A DNA stretch of 64,000 nt from Akebia trifoliata (GCA_017979445.1 CM030710.1:10960248-11024247), one strand, 5' to 3'; positions 1 through 11,547 are shown, counted from the first letter of the stretch. Made by a program: numbers and translations. Notes: generated by a model from the sequence alone, not told the origin.

Positions 1-1497
1 ACTTGACTACGAAACTGATGGAATGGATTACGCTTGAAAAATATGGACTCTGATGTATGACAAGTAGAAGAACTGGCATTCTCTTAAATTTAATACTCTT
101 AAGATTATCATATGTGCAATAAAGAATTGATCATTTTCTTTCGAATTTCTTTTGAAAAATACTTGAGCTGGACTTTAAAAAATCTTGATAAATATTATAA
201 TAGAAGATCTTCCTCTTAAAAGTGGTTGATGATTCTACATTTCCATTAGCGAACACTTGAACAGGTAAATATACTTTTGAAGATCCTACAATGTTCAAGA
301 TGACTGTTGATTTTTTTCGACTTCAACATTATCTTCGTTGGGTGTGAGCTCTTGACTGAAAAATGAATATTGTGATTTGAATGGTTCTGCATTTTCTACT
401 TTCTGCACAAGCTTCCTCCTGAATTTTTCTTCTTGATAGGATCTTTCCTCCCATTTGATGATGCCCTAATTTTTACCTAGATCGCCTCTTCAGGTTTTCG
501 ATCTAGTGGACTTTGTTTCTTTTTTTCTGATGATGCCTTGATTTTTGCCTAGGTCGCCTTTTCAGGTTTTCAACCTAGCAGACTTTTTTTTATGGTTATG
601 CCCTAAATTTTGCCTAAGTCGCCTTTTCAGATTTTCGACTTAGTGGGTTTCTCTTTTTTCTTGATGATCTTGAATGATCAACTCGACAACTTCTTGGTTC
701 CCTGCACCTTAACCGAGTCAATTAGCATTCAGGAGGACTTAATAGGTGGGCTTAGGACATGGTTTAGAAAGAAAGGGTAAAAGGCTCGACTTCCCAAAAT
801 GCCCCTAGTTTGATATTCTCTCTTTTCTGTCAATTATTTTGATTTTTTTCTAAATGCCCTAGTTTGGCATTTTTTTCATTTTATCAATTCTTTTGATTCT
901 TTTTTCTAATAGCCTTAGTTTGACATTCTTTTCTTTTGAACTTTTCAATAGGGGATTTTCCGTTTAGATGACACTTTTCTTAAGAGAATTCTTTGCGTGA
1001 CCGGGCCTGAAGTAACTTCTCAAGTTGCCTACGTACCCCAAATATTTCTTTTTCTTTTGGGATCAGGTCAAAACGTAGTTCATACTAAGATTCCCTCCCA
1101 AAGTTGGTTGGTGTGGTTTAGAAAGAAACAAGCTATTTGATTTTTTTAGAGGCTGTAAGGGGCTAAAAAAAGGTTTTCTTTTTCTTGGTAAGATAGGAAA
1201 ATGGTTCGACCAAAAAAGGCCTCCTTTTGTGAAATACTACTCGATTTAGTCAAGGTTTTAGGAACTCGATATCTTGATTGCTCTATCGAGTAAGATGTTC
1301 TTTTGAGAATGAATATTCTTCAGTCTTCTTTTATGAAATCGAGTATAATCGAATTTTCTGTGTTCGACTATTCAACTATTCTATAACTCCGAGAAAATCT
1401 TTTATTTTCTTATGAATGAAAACTCTCATCTTTTGAGTTATAAACATGGTAGATCCATTTGTAAGTCTTAGTGTCTTTGTCGATGCTTTCAACTATA
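1..1497 (-). other. 3' untranslated region of N1
   Basis: No protein homology is seen. The stretch holds short tandem repeats (461-665) and a block around 1000-1140 (GCCTACGTACCCC and flanks) that recurs at 62940-63050 in N3. The colinear match identifies it as a shared 3' region of the same non-autonomous lineage. The polypurine tract and 3' LTR are not in the window. Confidence 0.6.
461..665 (-). repeat. Tandem repeat, about 70-bp unit, 3 copies
   Basis: Each copy contains a variant of TTTTGCCTAGGTCGCC, then TTTTCAGGTTTTC and a CTAG-containing end. Copies start near 466, 533 and 599. A related array occurs at the equivalent place in N3 (62440-62680), and a weaker echo lies at 31140-31240 in the E2 3' region. 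Confidence 0.7.
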
Positions 1498-1704
1498 TCA
1501 CTTTTGACCGATAATCTTTGACTTTGAAATCACTCTTGACTTGATCTCTGTTTTTGTGTAATCCATCCATATATCCTTATGAGACCATGCAAGAATATTG
1601 TTGAATTTCTCAAGTAAGTTTACGATTCTCTCATGTTCTCCTGAGAATAATGTATCACCAATTTGCACATCTTGAGTGTACTCTTTAATTCTAATATTTT
1701 TCAA
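1498..1704 (-). pseudogene. Relic of the RT N-terminal region in N1
   Basis: The open stretch of 68 codons contains NNILAWSHKDI, which corresponds to the DVIVWSYKDMPG segment opening the RT domain of E1 at about 15030. Downstream the RT palm and all further pol domains are missing and 3' untranslated sequence follows directly. A matching relic in the same setting exists in N3 (63686-63750). It therefore looks like the scar of an old pol deletion inherited by both copies. It is too short to encode an enzyme. Confidence 0.55.
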
Positions 1705-2090
1705 ATTTGATTAGTTAGCTTTAAGTCATTTCTCATTTTAGATTTTATGTTTATATCATTATTGCACACAGGATAATTAAAAGCTTCTTTATTTATTGGA
1801 ATTGAAAAGAACATAGACTGACAAACCTTACTAAAACCCAAAAATAAAGATGACTAACTGAATTCAAAGACTGACGTAACTAAAGCTAAAAAAAAAACTA
1901 AGACGACATCATTATGAATGGAGGGACACAATTCTAGAGTCTATGCCACTTCAATTATCTTCGATGGATGACTTGAACTTGCCTGCTTTTACTATCTCTT
2001 CATATTCCTATCATATGCGGGACAACCCATTGCTTCAATAATTTATCTGTTCTTCAGTCCTTTCACTGCCTTACGGTAGTTGAACTCATT
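1705..2090 (-). other. Junction between gag and the RT relic in N1
   Basis: Noncoding. In autonomous relatives this place holds protease, the G-patch segment and the pre-RT spacer (compare 15086-17320), none of which I find here. Part of it (about 1740-1860) resembles 63800-63960 of N3, including TTGCACACA and the ATTGGAATTGAAAAG-like stretch. Confidence 0.5.
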
Positions 2091-3431
2091 CTAGCATAGA
2101 GCGAATACACTGTTTAGACCGATTGGGTGAATAAAGGAAACTGGGTCAACTGATTCGAGTTTGGATATTGATATTAGGTTCAGATTATGAGGGGGTTGAT
2201 TTTGAAAGGTAGGCAAAGGATTAGTCTTAACATTGGGAGTAGTAGGAGTGGGTATAGTGACTTTTTCTTGCTTAATAAGGTCTTGGATAGCATGTCGAAG
2301 AGTAATACACCTGTCAAGAACATGACCAGGCATCTAATGGAATTCACAGAATTGCCCATTATCCATGTTTGGGGGAAGAGGATTAGGCAAAGACTTAGGT
2401 TGTAAAGGCGTTAGCAATCCCCTTTTCATCAATTTTTGATAAACAACACTAAGGGACATTCCAAGATTGGCAAACTGTCTTCTAGGCTTGGCTTGTGAAG
2501 GCTGAGTAGCTTGAGGAGATAGTGCGAAGGAAGTGTTGGCCACTTGTAAGGAATTGACGTTAGGTTTGAAATATTTGGGTTTTGACTCAGACGGGTTACC
2601 AAAAAGTCCCGAGGAATAGGCATCTTCAACTTGATTTCCAACCTCAATGAGGGATTGAAAAGTAGGAAGGTACTGAGGCATCAAGTACTTGGAATAATTT
2701 GGAGTGAGATTCTTGAGGATAATCTTGACTTGTTCCTTCTCTTGAAGTCGGTCCCACAATTGAGCGGCTTTAACTCTCCATCGAGTAATGAACTCAGTGA
2801 AAGTTTCTCCAGATTTCTGTTTAGTAGTTTCTAGGTCTCTTCTTGTAAGTTCAATATCTGTGTTGAATGAATATCGATTAATAAACTCTTTCATCAATTC
2901 ATGCCATGTTCTTACCCGAGATGAGTCCAATGGCATTAACCAGCGTAGTGCAGGACCTGTCAGGGTTCTTTGAAAAAGTTGAGCTATCTATTCTTCACTT
3001 AGACCCTGAGATTGCATTATGCCGACATATACTTTTAAATGAGTCCTAGGGCATCCAATACCGTCAAACTTCTCCATATCTGGCATTGTGAACTTTTCTG
3101 GTAGACGAACCGTGGGAAACAAGGTCATTGCCCCTAATCCAAGAGTAAGATCATCAGGGTCTTTGATGTTCTTCAAAGCAGTTTCAACTTGAGTTATTCG
3201 ATGAGTTAGGATAGGGTCGACGTGTAACTGATCATCTTCTTGGTTTTCAACGAGGTCAAACACATCCTGAGGTTCTATAGCTTTATCTTTTTTCTTTTCA
3301 ATTTTCAAGGATTCGATTTGTGTTTGGACAGAAGCAATAATCTGGGCTTGAAAAGATTTTAAAATTTGACGGAGTGCAGCTTCATCCATGGTACTCATTT
3401 CTTGTTGTGGTAAAGACTGACTACTTGGCAA
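2091..3431 (-). pseudogene. gag of N1, one frame with two stop codons
   Basis: This is a capsid/nucleocapsid polyprotein of Ty3/gypsy type that would form the virus-like particle. From the ATG at 3431 one reading frame runs about 446 codons to 2091. It is broken only by TAG at 2990-2988 and TAG at 2336-2334, and no frameshift is needed. The N-terminus is polar and predicted helical, followed by a charged linker. The retrotransposon gag core is recognisable by TWHELMKEFINRYS, RRDLETTKQKSGETFTEF and ITRWRVKAAQLWDRL. Near the C-terminus PGHVLDRCITLRHAIQDLI matches the conserved tail seen in Tat gags. It differs strongly from the E1 gag (17849-19417) and so belongs to another subfamily. Both stops can be explained by single transitions. 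Confidence 0.8.
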
Positions 3432-3949
3432 TGGTACTCTAGAAAGATAACTCTTTTCACGGACTCAAAGTGGTACAGATGGAGGTTTAGAACGTTTGGG
3501 ACCAATTATTACCTGATTGGAATTAAACTAAGGTTAACCATTGACTCTAAAGGTTTGACTCTTAACCACATGATTAAAGTTTTGACATAAAATAGCCCAA
3601 GTTTGGCAGAAAATATCGAATCCAAATGCACTATAAGTCTATAGTAACCAAGAAAGTGAGACAGGTTAGACGCGAGTCTACCCCTGATTGGGATTGAACC
3701 TTTGATCAGACAAATTAATTTGATCCTAAGATTGAATCTTTCTATACAAAGTAGTCTGGATCTTTAAAAGTGAAATCAATTAGTCCAACTGATTTGGTAT
3801 TGATCAGTTTGATCCATTTGTCAATTGAGCCAACTGGTTTAAGTGGTTCAAATTAATCGGTACATTTCACTGATTGGGTCGGACTGATATTGCAGGTATA
3901 GTTTGAATGATTTGGATCGGTCCGCCCACTTACCTGTTGGTTGGATTGA
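3432..3949 (-). other. Leader between shared module and gag in N1
   Basis: No coding signal. It contains repeated TTGATC/TTGGATCGG-like words (3780-3940). In E1 and N2 this place holds ORF1; here ORF1 is absent. Confidence 0.4.
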
Positions 3950-4760
3950 ATAAAGCAACCCAGGAACACCCATAGTCAGTTCGATTGTGACCTATAGGAA
4001 GGCTTCTAGACTCTAGGTTCACTACGTGCAATGCAATTTATCTGGCTACCCATGCCCAAGCACATCTATATACCTTTCGATACGTAGTGACTTGGTTTGA
4101 TATACCATATAGGTGATAATCTAAAATCTCAACTCACTTCTCTGAAGTCAAAAACAGCTAGTTTGATCTCCAGTTGAGAGGTGGCGCACAATGCTGAGCA
4201 AGGGCCCACTTAAATACCTCTCATCTAGAATAGACGTAATCTATCCCCCTCGTACAGTAGGGTACAGCGGGGCAAGATCTTGCTTAGGTACCGATTTTGA
4301 CTAAGAAGTGCAATTGATATACTTAGATTATCTTTATTATACCTACGGGTACGATTCAAGAGTTGTAGCTTTCATAAATGGTTTGGCATCCTCTAAGGGG
4401 ACCGACCACGTACTAGTACTACGTTGGCAATCGGGACATGTGACTGTGTGGTTCAAAATAGGTCAAAGGCTCATGTCACTCCAGCCTGGGTGCACCAATA
4501 TACTTCTTAGAATCACCTGATCAGATAGTATTGATGCCCCAATTTGATATACCCTAAAGTACGTGACTGGGGTTGTCGTTTTCATGAATGACGTCGCATC
4601 TCCGAAAAGACCGGGCCACGCACTAGTGCCACGTTGGCTATATAGGACGTGCAAGTGTGCAAAACAGTAAACGTGCATGTGGTGTGTGCAAGGTAGGGTG
4701 GGGTGTGCCCGAGATTTTTTTTTATATAGATAAATTGACCTATAGGCCAGACCCAATCAC
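3950..4760 (-). other. Conserved, internally duplicated leader module (copy in N1)
   Basis: The same block of about 800 bases occurs in E1 (22440-23250) and N2 (35380-36200), always sense to its element. It lies on the gag/ORF1 side of the leader. It holds two diverged copies of one subunit, about 210 bases apart (around 4362 and 4572). Each has a box CCACGYACTAGTRCYACGTTGG containing a perfect 10-base palindrome: GTACTAGTAC in one copy, GCACTAGTGC in the other. A sense frame (4756-4463) is open for about 97 codons and the corresponding frames in N1, E1 and N2 are all open, but antisense frames are open too, so I do not call a gene. Its position in the leader suggests an RNA packaging or dimerisation role (inference). 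Confidence 0.65.
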
Positions 4761-4929
4761 AAGAGTATGAATTCCAATTATTGATCAAGAAATACACACA
4801 ATATTCATAACATCAAGATCAAATCAAGGCATGTACATCAACAATATGTATATCAAGATCATAGCATGTTAGATGGGCAAAAACTTATAGGACAAAAATA
4901 ATCAATATGATCCAACAATGGAATAAACA

Positions 4930-6010
4930 TGGAAGAGAATTTTTTAATTTTTTTTAATCTAAACAATTTTTTTTTATCATAGTCCAATCAAGTGTCCCTT
5001 ATAGGCGATTCAAAATAATTTGAAATTTCTGTGAATATTGAATTGACGGTATATTGATAATTTTTGAGATTAAGAGTTATAATTAAATTTTTTTTTAAAT
5101 GTCTTTTTATTATTTTAACACGTTTTCTTTAAAACACTTTTTTTTTTAATTTTTTCAAAATATATTTTTTTTAATTTTCAAAAGTTTTTTTTTAACGTTT
5201 ATTTGTTTTTGATTTTTTATTATTTTTTTATATATTTTTTTAAAAAACAGTATTTTTATTTTTTAATAATTTTTTAATTTTCCTTAAATGTTTTTTTTAA
5301 ATTTTTTTTAAAGTTTTTCTTTTTAATTTTTTAATCAATTTTTTTAATATTTTATTTTTTTAAATTTTTTTAAAAATGTTTTTTTTTGTTTTCTAATTTT
5401 TTAAAAAAAATTTAAAGTTTTTTTCTTTTTTTAACTTTTTTTTAACGTTTTTATTTATTTATTTATTTTTTTCAATGTTTTTTGTTAAATGTCTTTTTTA
5501 TTTATTTATTTTTATTTTTTTAAAAAGCTTTTTTTTTCATTTTTTAACGTTTTTTTAATTTTTGTTTTTTACGTTTTTTATTGTTTATTTTTTTTAACGT
5601 TTTTTTTAATTTTTTTATTTTTTAAAAACGTTATTTGTTTTTTTTAACGTTTTGTTTTTTAATTTGTTTTTAACATTTTTTTTTAAATTTAATTTTTAAT
5701 TTTTTTAACCTTTTTTTTTTTTTTTTTTAAATGTTTATTTATTTATTTGTTTTTAATGGTTTTAAAAAAAATAGTTTTTTTTAAATGTTTATTTATTTAT
5801 TTGTTTTTTTTAAATGTTTTGTTTTTAAAAAAAATTTTGAAAAAACATTTTCTTTTTTTTTCCTTAAATTTTTTTTTATTTTTATTTTTTAAATTTTTTT
5901 TATTCAAAACGTTTTGTTTTTATTATTATTTTTTCCTTAATTTTTTTTTATTTTTATTTTTTAAATGTTTTTTTTTTCAAAACGTTTTGTTTTTATTATT
6001 ATATTTTTAT
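4930..6010 (-). repeat. T-rich low-complexity leader (A-rich in element sense)
   Basis: About 1.1 kb of almost pure T/A with recurrent AACGTTT/ACGTTTTTT interruptions. A comparable but less extreme T-rich stretch exists in the E1 leader (23300-24250). No coding potential; open frames here encode only Phe/Leu or Lys/Asn runs. Confidence 0.8.
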
Positions 6011-6476
6011 AATAAAAAAAACTATCAGCCCATATCTTATCAATTTACTGCTAACATTGTCCAATCTTCAATTTATATGTCAATTTAAATCTTTCATTAT
6101 TTAGGGTCATCAAAAAGTGACCCTTAATTGAACCATAAAAAAAAGTGCTTAAACAAAGTATCCGAAATTGAACCAAAAGATACTAATAAATGATAATACA
6201 GACCTAAAAATAATTCAAATAAAAAAATGGGTCATTCCTCATGTCATCAACCTTTGATATCCTGCATTATTTAAGGTCATTCTGAATGCCCCCAAATTAA
6301 ACCATAACAAAAATGTGCCAAACAAAAATATTTAACATCCCAATCAATGATAACCAATAGAGCCAAAAGAATGATAAAAATTAAATAAAAAAAAACTAAA
6401 TAAAATAAAACAAAAAACTAGGTCCTACTGGTAATGCTCCCATACGTGGGGTTTTTTCAAGTCTGGTCCTCAATAA
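6011..6476 (-). other. PBS-proximal leader of N1
   Basis: Noncoding. Just inside the PBS, 6421-6476 read on the minus strand matches the start of the N2 leader at 33186-33245 (GACTTGAAAAAACCCC, TATGGGA, GACCTAGTTTTT). This anchors N1 and N2 as one family. Confidence 0.5.
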
Positions 6477-6494
6477 TCTCCAGTGGAGTCGCCA
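6477..6494 (-). promoter_or_regulatory. Primer binding site of N1
   Basis: Minus-strand TGGCGACTCCACTGGAGA, one base after the LTR end. Ogre elements are reported to prime from tRNA-Arg; I have not matched a tRNA here. Confidence 0.85.
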
Positions 6495-6653
6495 CTGAAA
6501 GCACCCTCGATCCGTGGGGTGCGCGGATCTGCTTTTGACACTTGAGGTTGGGGAGTCGCCACCTAGTTATTACGGACTAGAAACCGATCAATGACTCTAA
6601 ATAGATAAAGAACTAATCTAGAACAGAAAAAACTGAATTCGGGGATCATGTTA

Positions 6654-6684
6654 CGGGGTTGGAAGGTGTTAGGCACCAACCCCG
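6654..6684 (-). promoter_or_regulatory. Conserved LTR stem-loop (LTR-A type)
   Basis: Sense strand: 9-bp stem CGGGGTTGG/CCAACCCCG around the 13-nt loop TGCCTAACACCTT. Identical in the solo LTR (11964-11994) and the N2 3' LTR (40751-40781), near-identical in the N2 5' LTR (32971-33001, one G-U pair). The same loop with other stems occurs in LTR-B. Confidence 0.75.
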
Positions 6685-7098
6685 CCCGACCAAAGCCGGT
6701 CTCTACTAATTTTTCAAAAAAGTTACATTGCTAAAAAAAAAACCTAGATAATAAAAGAAAGAAACAATTGTACCTTTCCGATAGCAAAGACCTTATTCCC
6801 TCAGATCCAATAAAAATTACTCCTTGTATCGTATTCCTTGCTTCGTTCTATCTCCGAAATTGAATTTCTGATCTCCGAGGCAAGGTATCTCCTTTTTTTA
6901 TCTGGATTCTTTAAGTTTGTTATAGGTTTTGGGGTGTTTTCGAAGGGCTTTCAGGTTTTTTTTAAGCTAAAATCGAAGGAGGGATGTTAGGTAAGGAGTT
7001 GGGACTCCAAAACTAAGGTTTATGGGAGGCTAGGGGGACTTTTAGACCTACTTCTCTTATGGTTTATCATTTGATACGAAAATAGGGTATGAGCACCC

Positions 7099-7426
7099 CT
7101 ATTTATAGATGTTTTTTAGGGGTTGATTTAGATAAAGTTAGTATTTAATTAGAGTTCTTTTAATTAGAGTTGTGTTTTAATTAGAATTGTTTTAGGTAGA
7201 GTTGTGTTTTAATTAAAACTCTATTAGATAGAGTTATTATTTAATTAAAACTCTATTATGATTTTGATTTTTGATCTTATTTGATTGACTTTTAATGTTT
7301 TGACTTTAGTTTTAATTGATTGACTTTTAATATCTCGACTTTAGTCTTGCTTAATTGACTTTAATTTTGACTTTTGTCTCATTTGATTGACTTTAATACC
7401 TTGACTTTAGTCTTGATTGATTGACT
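7099..7426 (-). promoter_or_regulatory. LTR-A promoter of N1: TATA box and W-box-like array
   Basis: TATA box CTATAAATAG on the minus strand at 7108-7099. Upstream, eight TTGACT cores (read on plus) lie at 7285, 7300, 7320, 7355, 7367, 7387, 7401 and 7421. TTGACY is the W-box core bound by WRKY factors. The spacing (180-330 bases upstream of TATA) is that of a proximal promoter. Binding is inferred. Confidence 0.6.
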
Positions 7427-8211
7427 TTAATTTTTTGGAGAACCCTTCTCTATTATATCTGTAATTCTTTGGACCCCCAAATGGAGGGGTCCTTAAAGAA
7501 ATATCTCACGAACCCTCAATAATTTTTCGTGAGAGCCCGATTGATCGATTTTTTTAGTTCAAAATTTTAAATTAATTTCATTAATGTTTTACTTTAATTA
7601 TTTAATATTTTATTTATTAATTTTAAATTTTTTAATTATGAAAATTGTAAAATTATCGTTTTACTCCCAGAGAGGACTTTTTATGTTTTAAGTCAATTTT
7701 TAATGTTCTATGATGTTTTAGAATCGATTTTTCATAAGGAATTCAATGGAAATATTAGTTTGTGTCATTTATAAAATTTTTTGTGTGAAATGATTGTGAA
7801 CTTAATGAGGGGCATTTTCGTAATTTTATCGAATTATATGAAAATTGGCTAAATAATTTATTTGATTTCGATTTGTTATTTTATGTGTTTGAATGAGTTT
7901 TCCTAATCATAACATAAGCTCTAGGGTTATTTTGATGTTAGGGGTATTTTGGTAATTTGATCATTTTTAGTGATTTTTATCGTGAAACTTCTTTTTGGGT
8001 CTGCAAGATGATGATTTCTATGTTTTTGGAGTCGTATTTTCCTAGCGTAGCGTGATTTCTAAGATTTTGTAGTTCGAGATATCTCATCCGGATTTCTAAA
8101 ACATTTCTAGTAACAAGATAAAACAATAGAATACACATCTATCGTTGGGAATCATTGCGATCAGGTTGACGAGTTGATTAATCAGGCGGATACAAAAATG
8201 GGGTGTCTACA

Positions 8212-8650
8212 GAAACGTTGGCTTAAGCTTATGGTAGTGGAAGGCTACAAAAATGTTAAGGTCTAGGTTTGTCTAGAATGGGTTAAACCTGGGGTTTATC
8301 TATTTTTACTTCGAAAAGATGATCTATGTTTCCTCCTAGCGTCTCTCAAACTTGCTTAAGCTGGTGACTTGGGTCGAGCTCAGATCAAGTGTCCGAGTTT
8401 TTTGATTTTTGATTTTTTTTGTTTTTTATTTTTTTGTATTTTTAGTTGTTCACAGTTTATCCTCATGAGAGCCAGGAGTATTTGAATGTTTTGCTTATTT
8501 TGCCGACTTTCTCTTCTTTTATGTATTTTTTTTATTGACTTGCCCTAGTCTTAGGTTAAGAAATGAATGTGATGGCTCAAAGGGATTGACTAGGATTGAT
8601 ATTTGATTTAAAATAGCAAAGATGGCCTTTCGTCATCTCAGGGTCGATTT
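8212..8650 (-). other. 3' region of E1 after integrase
   Basis: Noncoding; colinear with 41120-41500 of E2 (ACGTTGGC, ATGGAAGG and TTTTTTGATTTTT blocks). It stops abruptly at the N1 LTR. Confidence 0.55.
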
Positions 8651-9720
8651 TTAGGCATAGTATTTCTTGACAGTATCATCATTGATTGGTTGCAGGAAGA
8701 CTTGTCCGTCCATCTTCGTAAGGATCAGAGCTCATCTTGTCATTACCTTCTGTACGATGAATGGTCCCTCATAGTTTGGTCAAAATTTTCCTCTGGCATC
8801 TTCTTGGATTGGTAAAATTTTCTTTAAAATGAGGTCTCCTATCGAGAAATATCTAGGCTTAACTTTCTTGTTATAGGCACGAGCTATTCGTCGCTGATAG
8901 ATCTGTCCATGGCAAATGGTGCAAGGCATTTCTCTTCGATTAGATTTAATTGATCAAACCGAGCTTGAATCCATTCAATTTCGTCTAACTCTGCTTCCTT
9001 TAAGATTCGGAGGGAAGGGATCTCGACCTCTATAGGTAAAACTGCTTCCACTCCATAGACCAATGAATACGGAGTTGCCCCAGTTGAAGTCCTGAACGAG
9101 GTTCGATAAGCGTGAAGTGCAAAAGGTAATATGTCGTGCCAATCTTTGTAAGTAACTGCCATCTTCTCGATTATTTTCTTGATATTCTTGTTGGCTGCCT
9201 CAACTACTCCGTTCATCTTAGGTCTGTAGGGTACAGAGTTGTGATGAGGGATTTGGAAATCTTCGCACATCTTGATCATATCTTTGTTCTTGAAGTTTTT
9301 AGCGTTGTCAGTCACTAGTCCGTTGGGAAGCCCATATCCATAGATAATGTTATTCTTGACAAACTTCAAGACATTACTTTTCATGACGTTAGCATAGGAT
9401 GACGCTTCTACCCATTTAGTAAAGTAGTCAATAGGAACTAGGATGAAGCAATACTCGTTTGCAGCTTTTGGCGAGATTTGCCCGATGACGTCCATTCCCT
9501 AGAGCGAAAAAGGCCTAGGAGTAGTTATATTATGTAGCTCTGAAGGTGGAGCATTGATCTTGTTGGTGTATATCTGGCATAGATGGCATTTGCGGACATG
9601 CTGATAGCAGTCACTCTCCATTATTGACTAATAGTATCCCATCCTCAAAATCTTCTTCGCTAGCATATGACCATTCATGTGGGGTCCACAAACTCCATCG
9701 TGTACAGTCTCGATTAATCA
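8651..9720 (-). pseudogene. Integrase of E1
   Basis: Integrase would insert the cDNA into host DNA in the nucleus. On the minus strand, an N-terminal HHCC zinc finger is visible (about 9710-9560): GPHMNGH, then CYQHVRKCHLCQI. The catalytic core (about 9495-8900) has MDVIGQI for the first Asp, VTDNAKNF for the second and NGVVEAANKNIKK for Glu, with 35 residues between second Asp and Glu, so the D,D-35-E triad is intact. The C-terminal domain follows, with RYFSIGDLILKK, GPFIVQKV and ILTKMDGQV, to a stop at 8653-8651. At least one Trp-to-stop change lies in the zinc-finger part (RMGYY*S), and further stops lie before the core and in the C-terminal domain. E2 and P1 carry homologues. Confidence 0.85.
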
Positions 9721-10376
9721 TTTTCTTTCCGCTTCTGCTATACATCGAAATAAGATCTCATGATGTAATTTTTTGTACAGAATATTGTTGCTAAGGAAAA
9801 ATTGCCTTGCTAATTTTTGAATAGTCCTTCGATCATTTGGCATTACATTTGAGGGGAGGGTTCGATCTTCGAGATATGCTTTGATGTCTGAGTATCATGG
9901 CTTTTCTTCAGATTCTTCTACTTCGACGGGTAAGTAATAAGCCGGCTCATCTTGAATTTCAATCTCAATTGGGTCGATGACCAGATCATCTGAAATACTA
10001 ATCATGGAAGCAAGCGTAGCTAGTGCATCTACGAATTGATTCTTAGCTCTTGACATGTATATAAATGAAATCTTGCAAAGCGTGAGCTTAGTTCCTCTAG
10101 ATACTCGTGGTAAGGGACCAGTCTCTGCTCTCGGGTCTTCTATTTTTCAGTCGTCTGATAGACTACTAAGCTTGAATCTCTGAAAACTTTGATATCATCT
10201 ACCTCAAGATCCAGTGCTGCTTTTAGCCCTACTATGCATACTTCATATTCAGTCTCGTTGTTAGAACATTGATTTTTCAATCTGATTGCAATTGGTACGT
10301 GGGACCCATCTGGCTTGATCAAAACTACCCCTATTCTGTTTTCTTTCTGATTGGCTACTCCGTCGAAGTACGTTTT
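9721..10376 (-). pseudogene. Archaeal-type RNase H (aRNH) and linker to integrase, E1
   Basis: This second RNase H, additional to the classical one, is a hallmark of Tat/Ogre elements and is thought to help remove RNA from the cDNA hybrid. Residues seen: YFDGVANQ (first Asp), NNETEYEVCIVGLKAALDL (Glu) and VFRDSSLVVYQ (Asp), so the acidic residues are present. After a break near 10140, the tail with NQFVDALATLASM and IQDEPAYYLPVEVEE leads into the integrase. Upstream the domain is cut at its start by the solo LTR at 10377; the rest of the frame resumes at 12152. Confidence 0.8.
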
Positions 10377-11196
10377 TGTAGACACCCCATTTTTGCATCC
10401 GCCTGATTAATCAACTCGTCAATCCGATTGCAATGATTCCCAATGATGGATGTGTATTCCATTGCTTTATTTTGTTACCAGATATGTTTCAGAAATCCGG
10501 ATGAGGTATCTCGAATTGACAAAACCTTAGAAACCACGCTACGCTAGGAAAATACGACCCCAGAAACATAGAAATCATCATCTTGCAGACCAAAAAGAAG
10601 TTTCACGATAAAAATCACTAAAAATTGACCAAATTACCAAAATACCCCTAACCTCAAAACAACCTTAGAGCCTACGTTACGCTTAGGAAAACTCTCTCGA
10701 ACACATAAAACAACAAATCGGAACCAAATAAATCATTTCACCAATTTTAACAAAATTTGACAAAATTACGAAAATGCCCCTCATAAAGTTCACAATCATT
10801 TCACACAAAAAATTTCATAAATGACACAAACTAATATTTCCATTGAATTCCTTATGAAAAACCGATTCTAAAACATCCTAGAACATTAAAAACCGACTTG
10901 AAACGTGAAAAGTCCTCTTCGGGGGCAAAACGGTAATTTCACAATTTTCATGATAAAAAATTCCGAAATTAATAAATAAAACATTAAATAATTAAATTTA
11001 AACATTAATGAAATTAATTTAAAATTTTGAACCTAAAAAATCGATTAATCGGACTCTCAGGCAAAATTGTTGAGGGTTCGTGGGATATTTCTTTAAGGAC
11101 CCCTCCATTTGGGGGTCCAAAGAATTAAAAATATTTTAGAGGAGGGGTTCTCCAAAAATCAAAGTAAATCAAGCAAGACTAAGGTCAAGGTATTAA

Positions 11197-11547
11197 AGTC
11201 AATCAAGTGAGACTGAAGTCAAAATTAAAGTCAATTAAGCAAGACTAAAGTCAAGATACTTAAAGTCAATCAATTAAGACTAAAGTCAAAACATTAAAAG
11301 TCAATCAAATAAGACTAAAAGTCATAATAGAATTATAATTGATTAATAACTCTATCTAATAGAGTTCTAACTTAAAAATAATTCTACCTAAAACAATTTG
11401 AATTAAAACACAATTCTACCTAAAACAATTCTAATTAAAACACAATTCTACCTAAAACAAGTTAAATTAAAACACAACTCTAATTAAAAGATCTCTAATT
11501 AAACACTAACTCTATCCAAATCAACCCCTAAAAACATCTATAAATAG
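11197..11547 (+). promoter_or_regulatory. LTR-A promoter in solo LTR: W-box-like array and TATA
   Basis: Seven AGTCAA (reverse of TTGACT) lie at 11197, 11217, 11229, 11249, 11264, 11284 and 11299, then TATA box CTATAAATAG at 11538-11547. The arrangement equals that of N1. It could drive transcription antisense to E1 (inference). Confidence 0.55.

Larger units (their letters stand above)
1..8211 (-). mobile_element. N1: gag-only Tat/Ogre-like LTR element, 3' end outside window
   Basis: Read on the minus strand the order is LTR-A (8211-6496), PBS, a long T-rich leader, the shared leader module, gag (3431-2091), a short relic of the RT N-terminus (1704-1498), then 3' untranslated sequence to the window edge. 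No protease, RT palm, RNase H or integrase lies between gag and the 3' region, and ORF1 is missing. The layout fits the known class of terminal-repeat elements with only a GAG domain, which depend on partners for pol. The right LTR edge at 8211 cuts into the 3' region of E1, so N1 probably inserted there. The other target duplication would lie left of the window; the 5 bases at 8212-8216 are GAAAC. Confidence 0.75.
6496..8211 (-). repeat. LTR-A, 5' LTR of N1
   Basis: 1716 bases, starting TGTAGACACCCC (at 8211) and ending CGCTCTTTCA-like with terminal CA (6496) on the minus strand. It contains a TATA box (7108-7099), a dense array of TTGACT cores upstream of it, the conserved stem-loop (6654-6684) and an internal PBS-like TGGCGACTCC (6561-6552). 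It aligns along its length with the other five LTR-A copies. Confidence 0.9.

Noticed and set aside
5747..6088. Open frame rich in Phe/Leu/Lys
   Set aside because: Product of the T-rich low-complexity leader; no homology.
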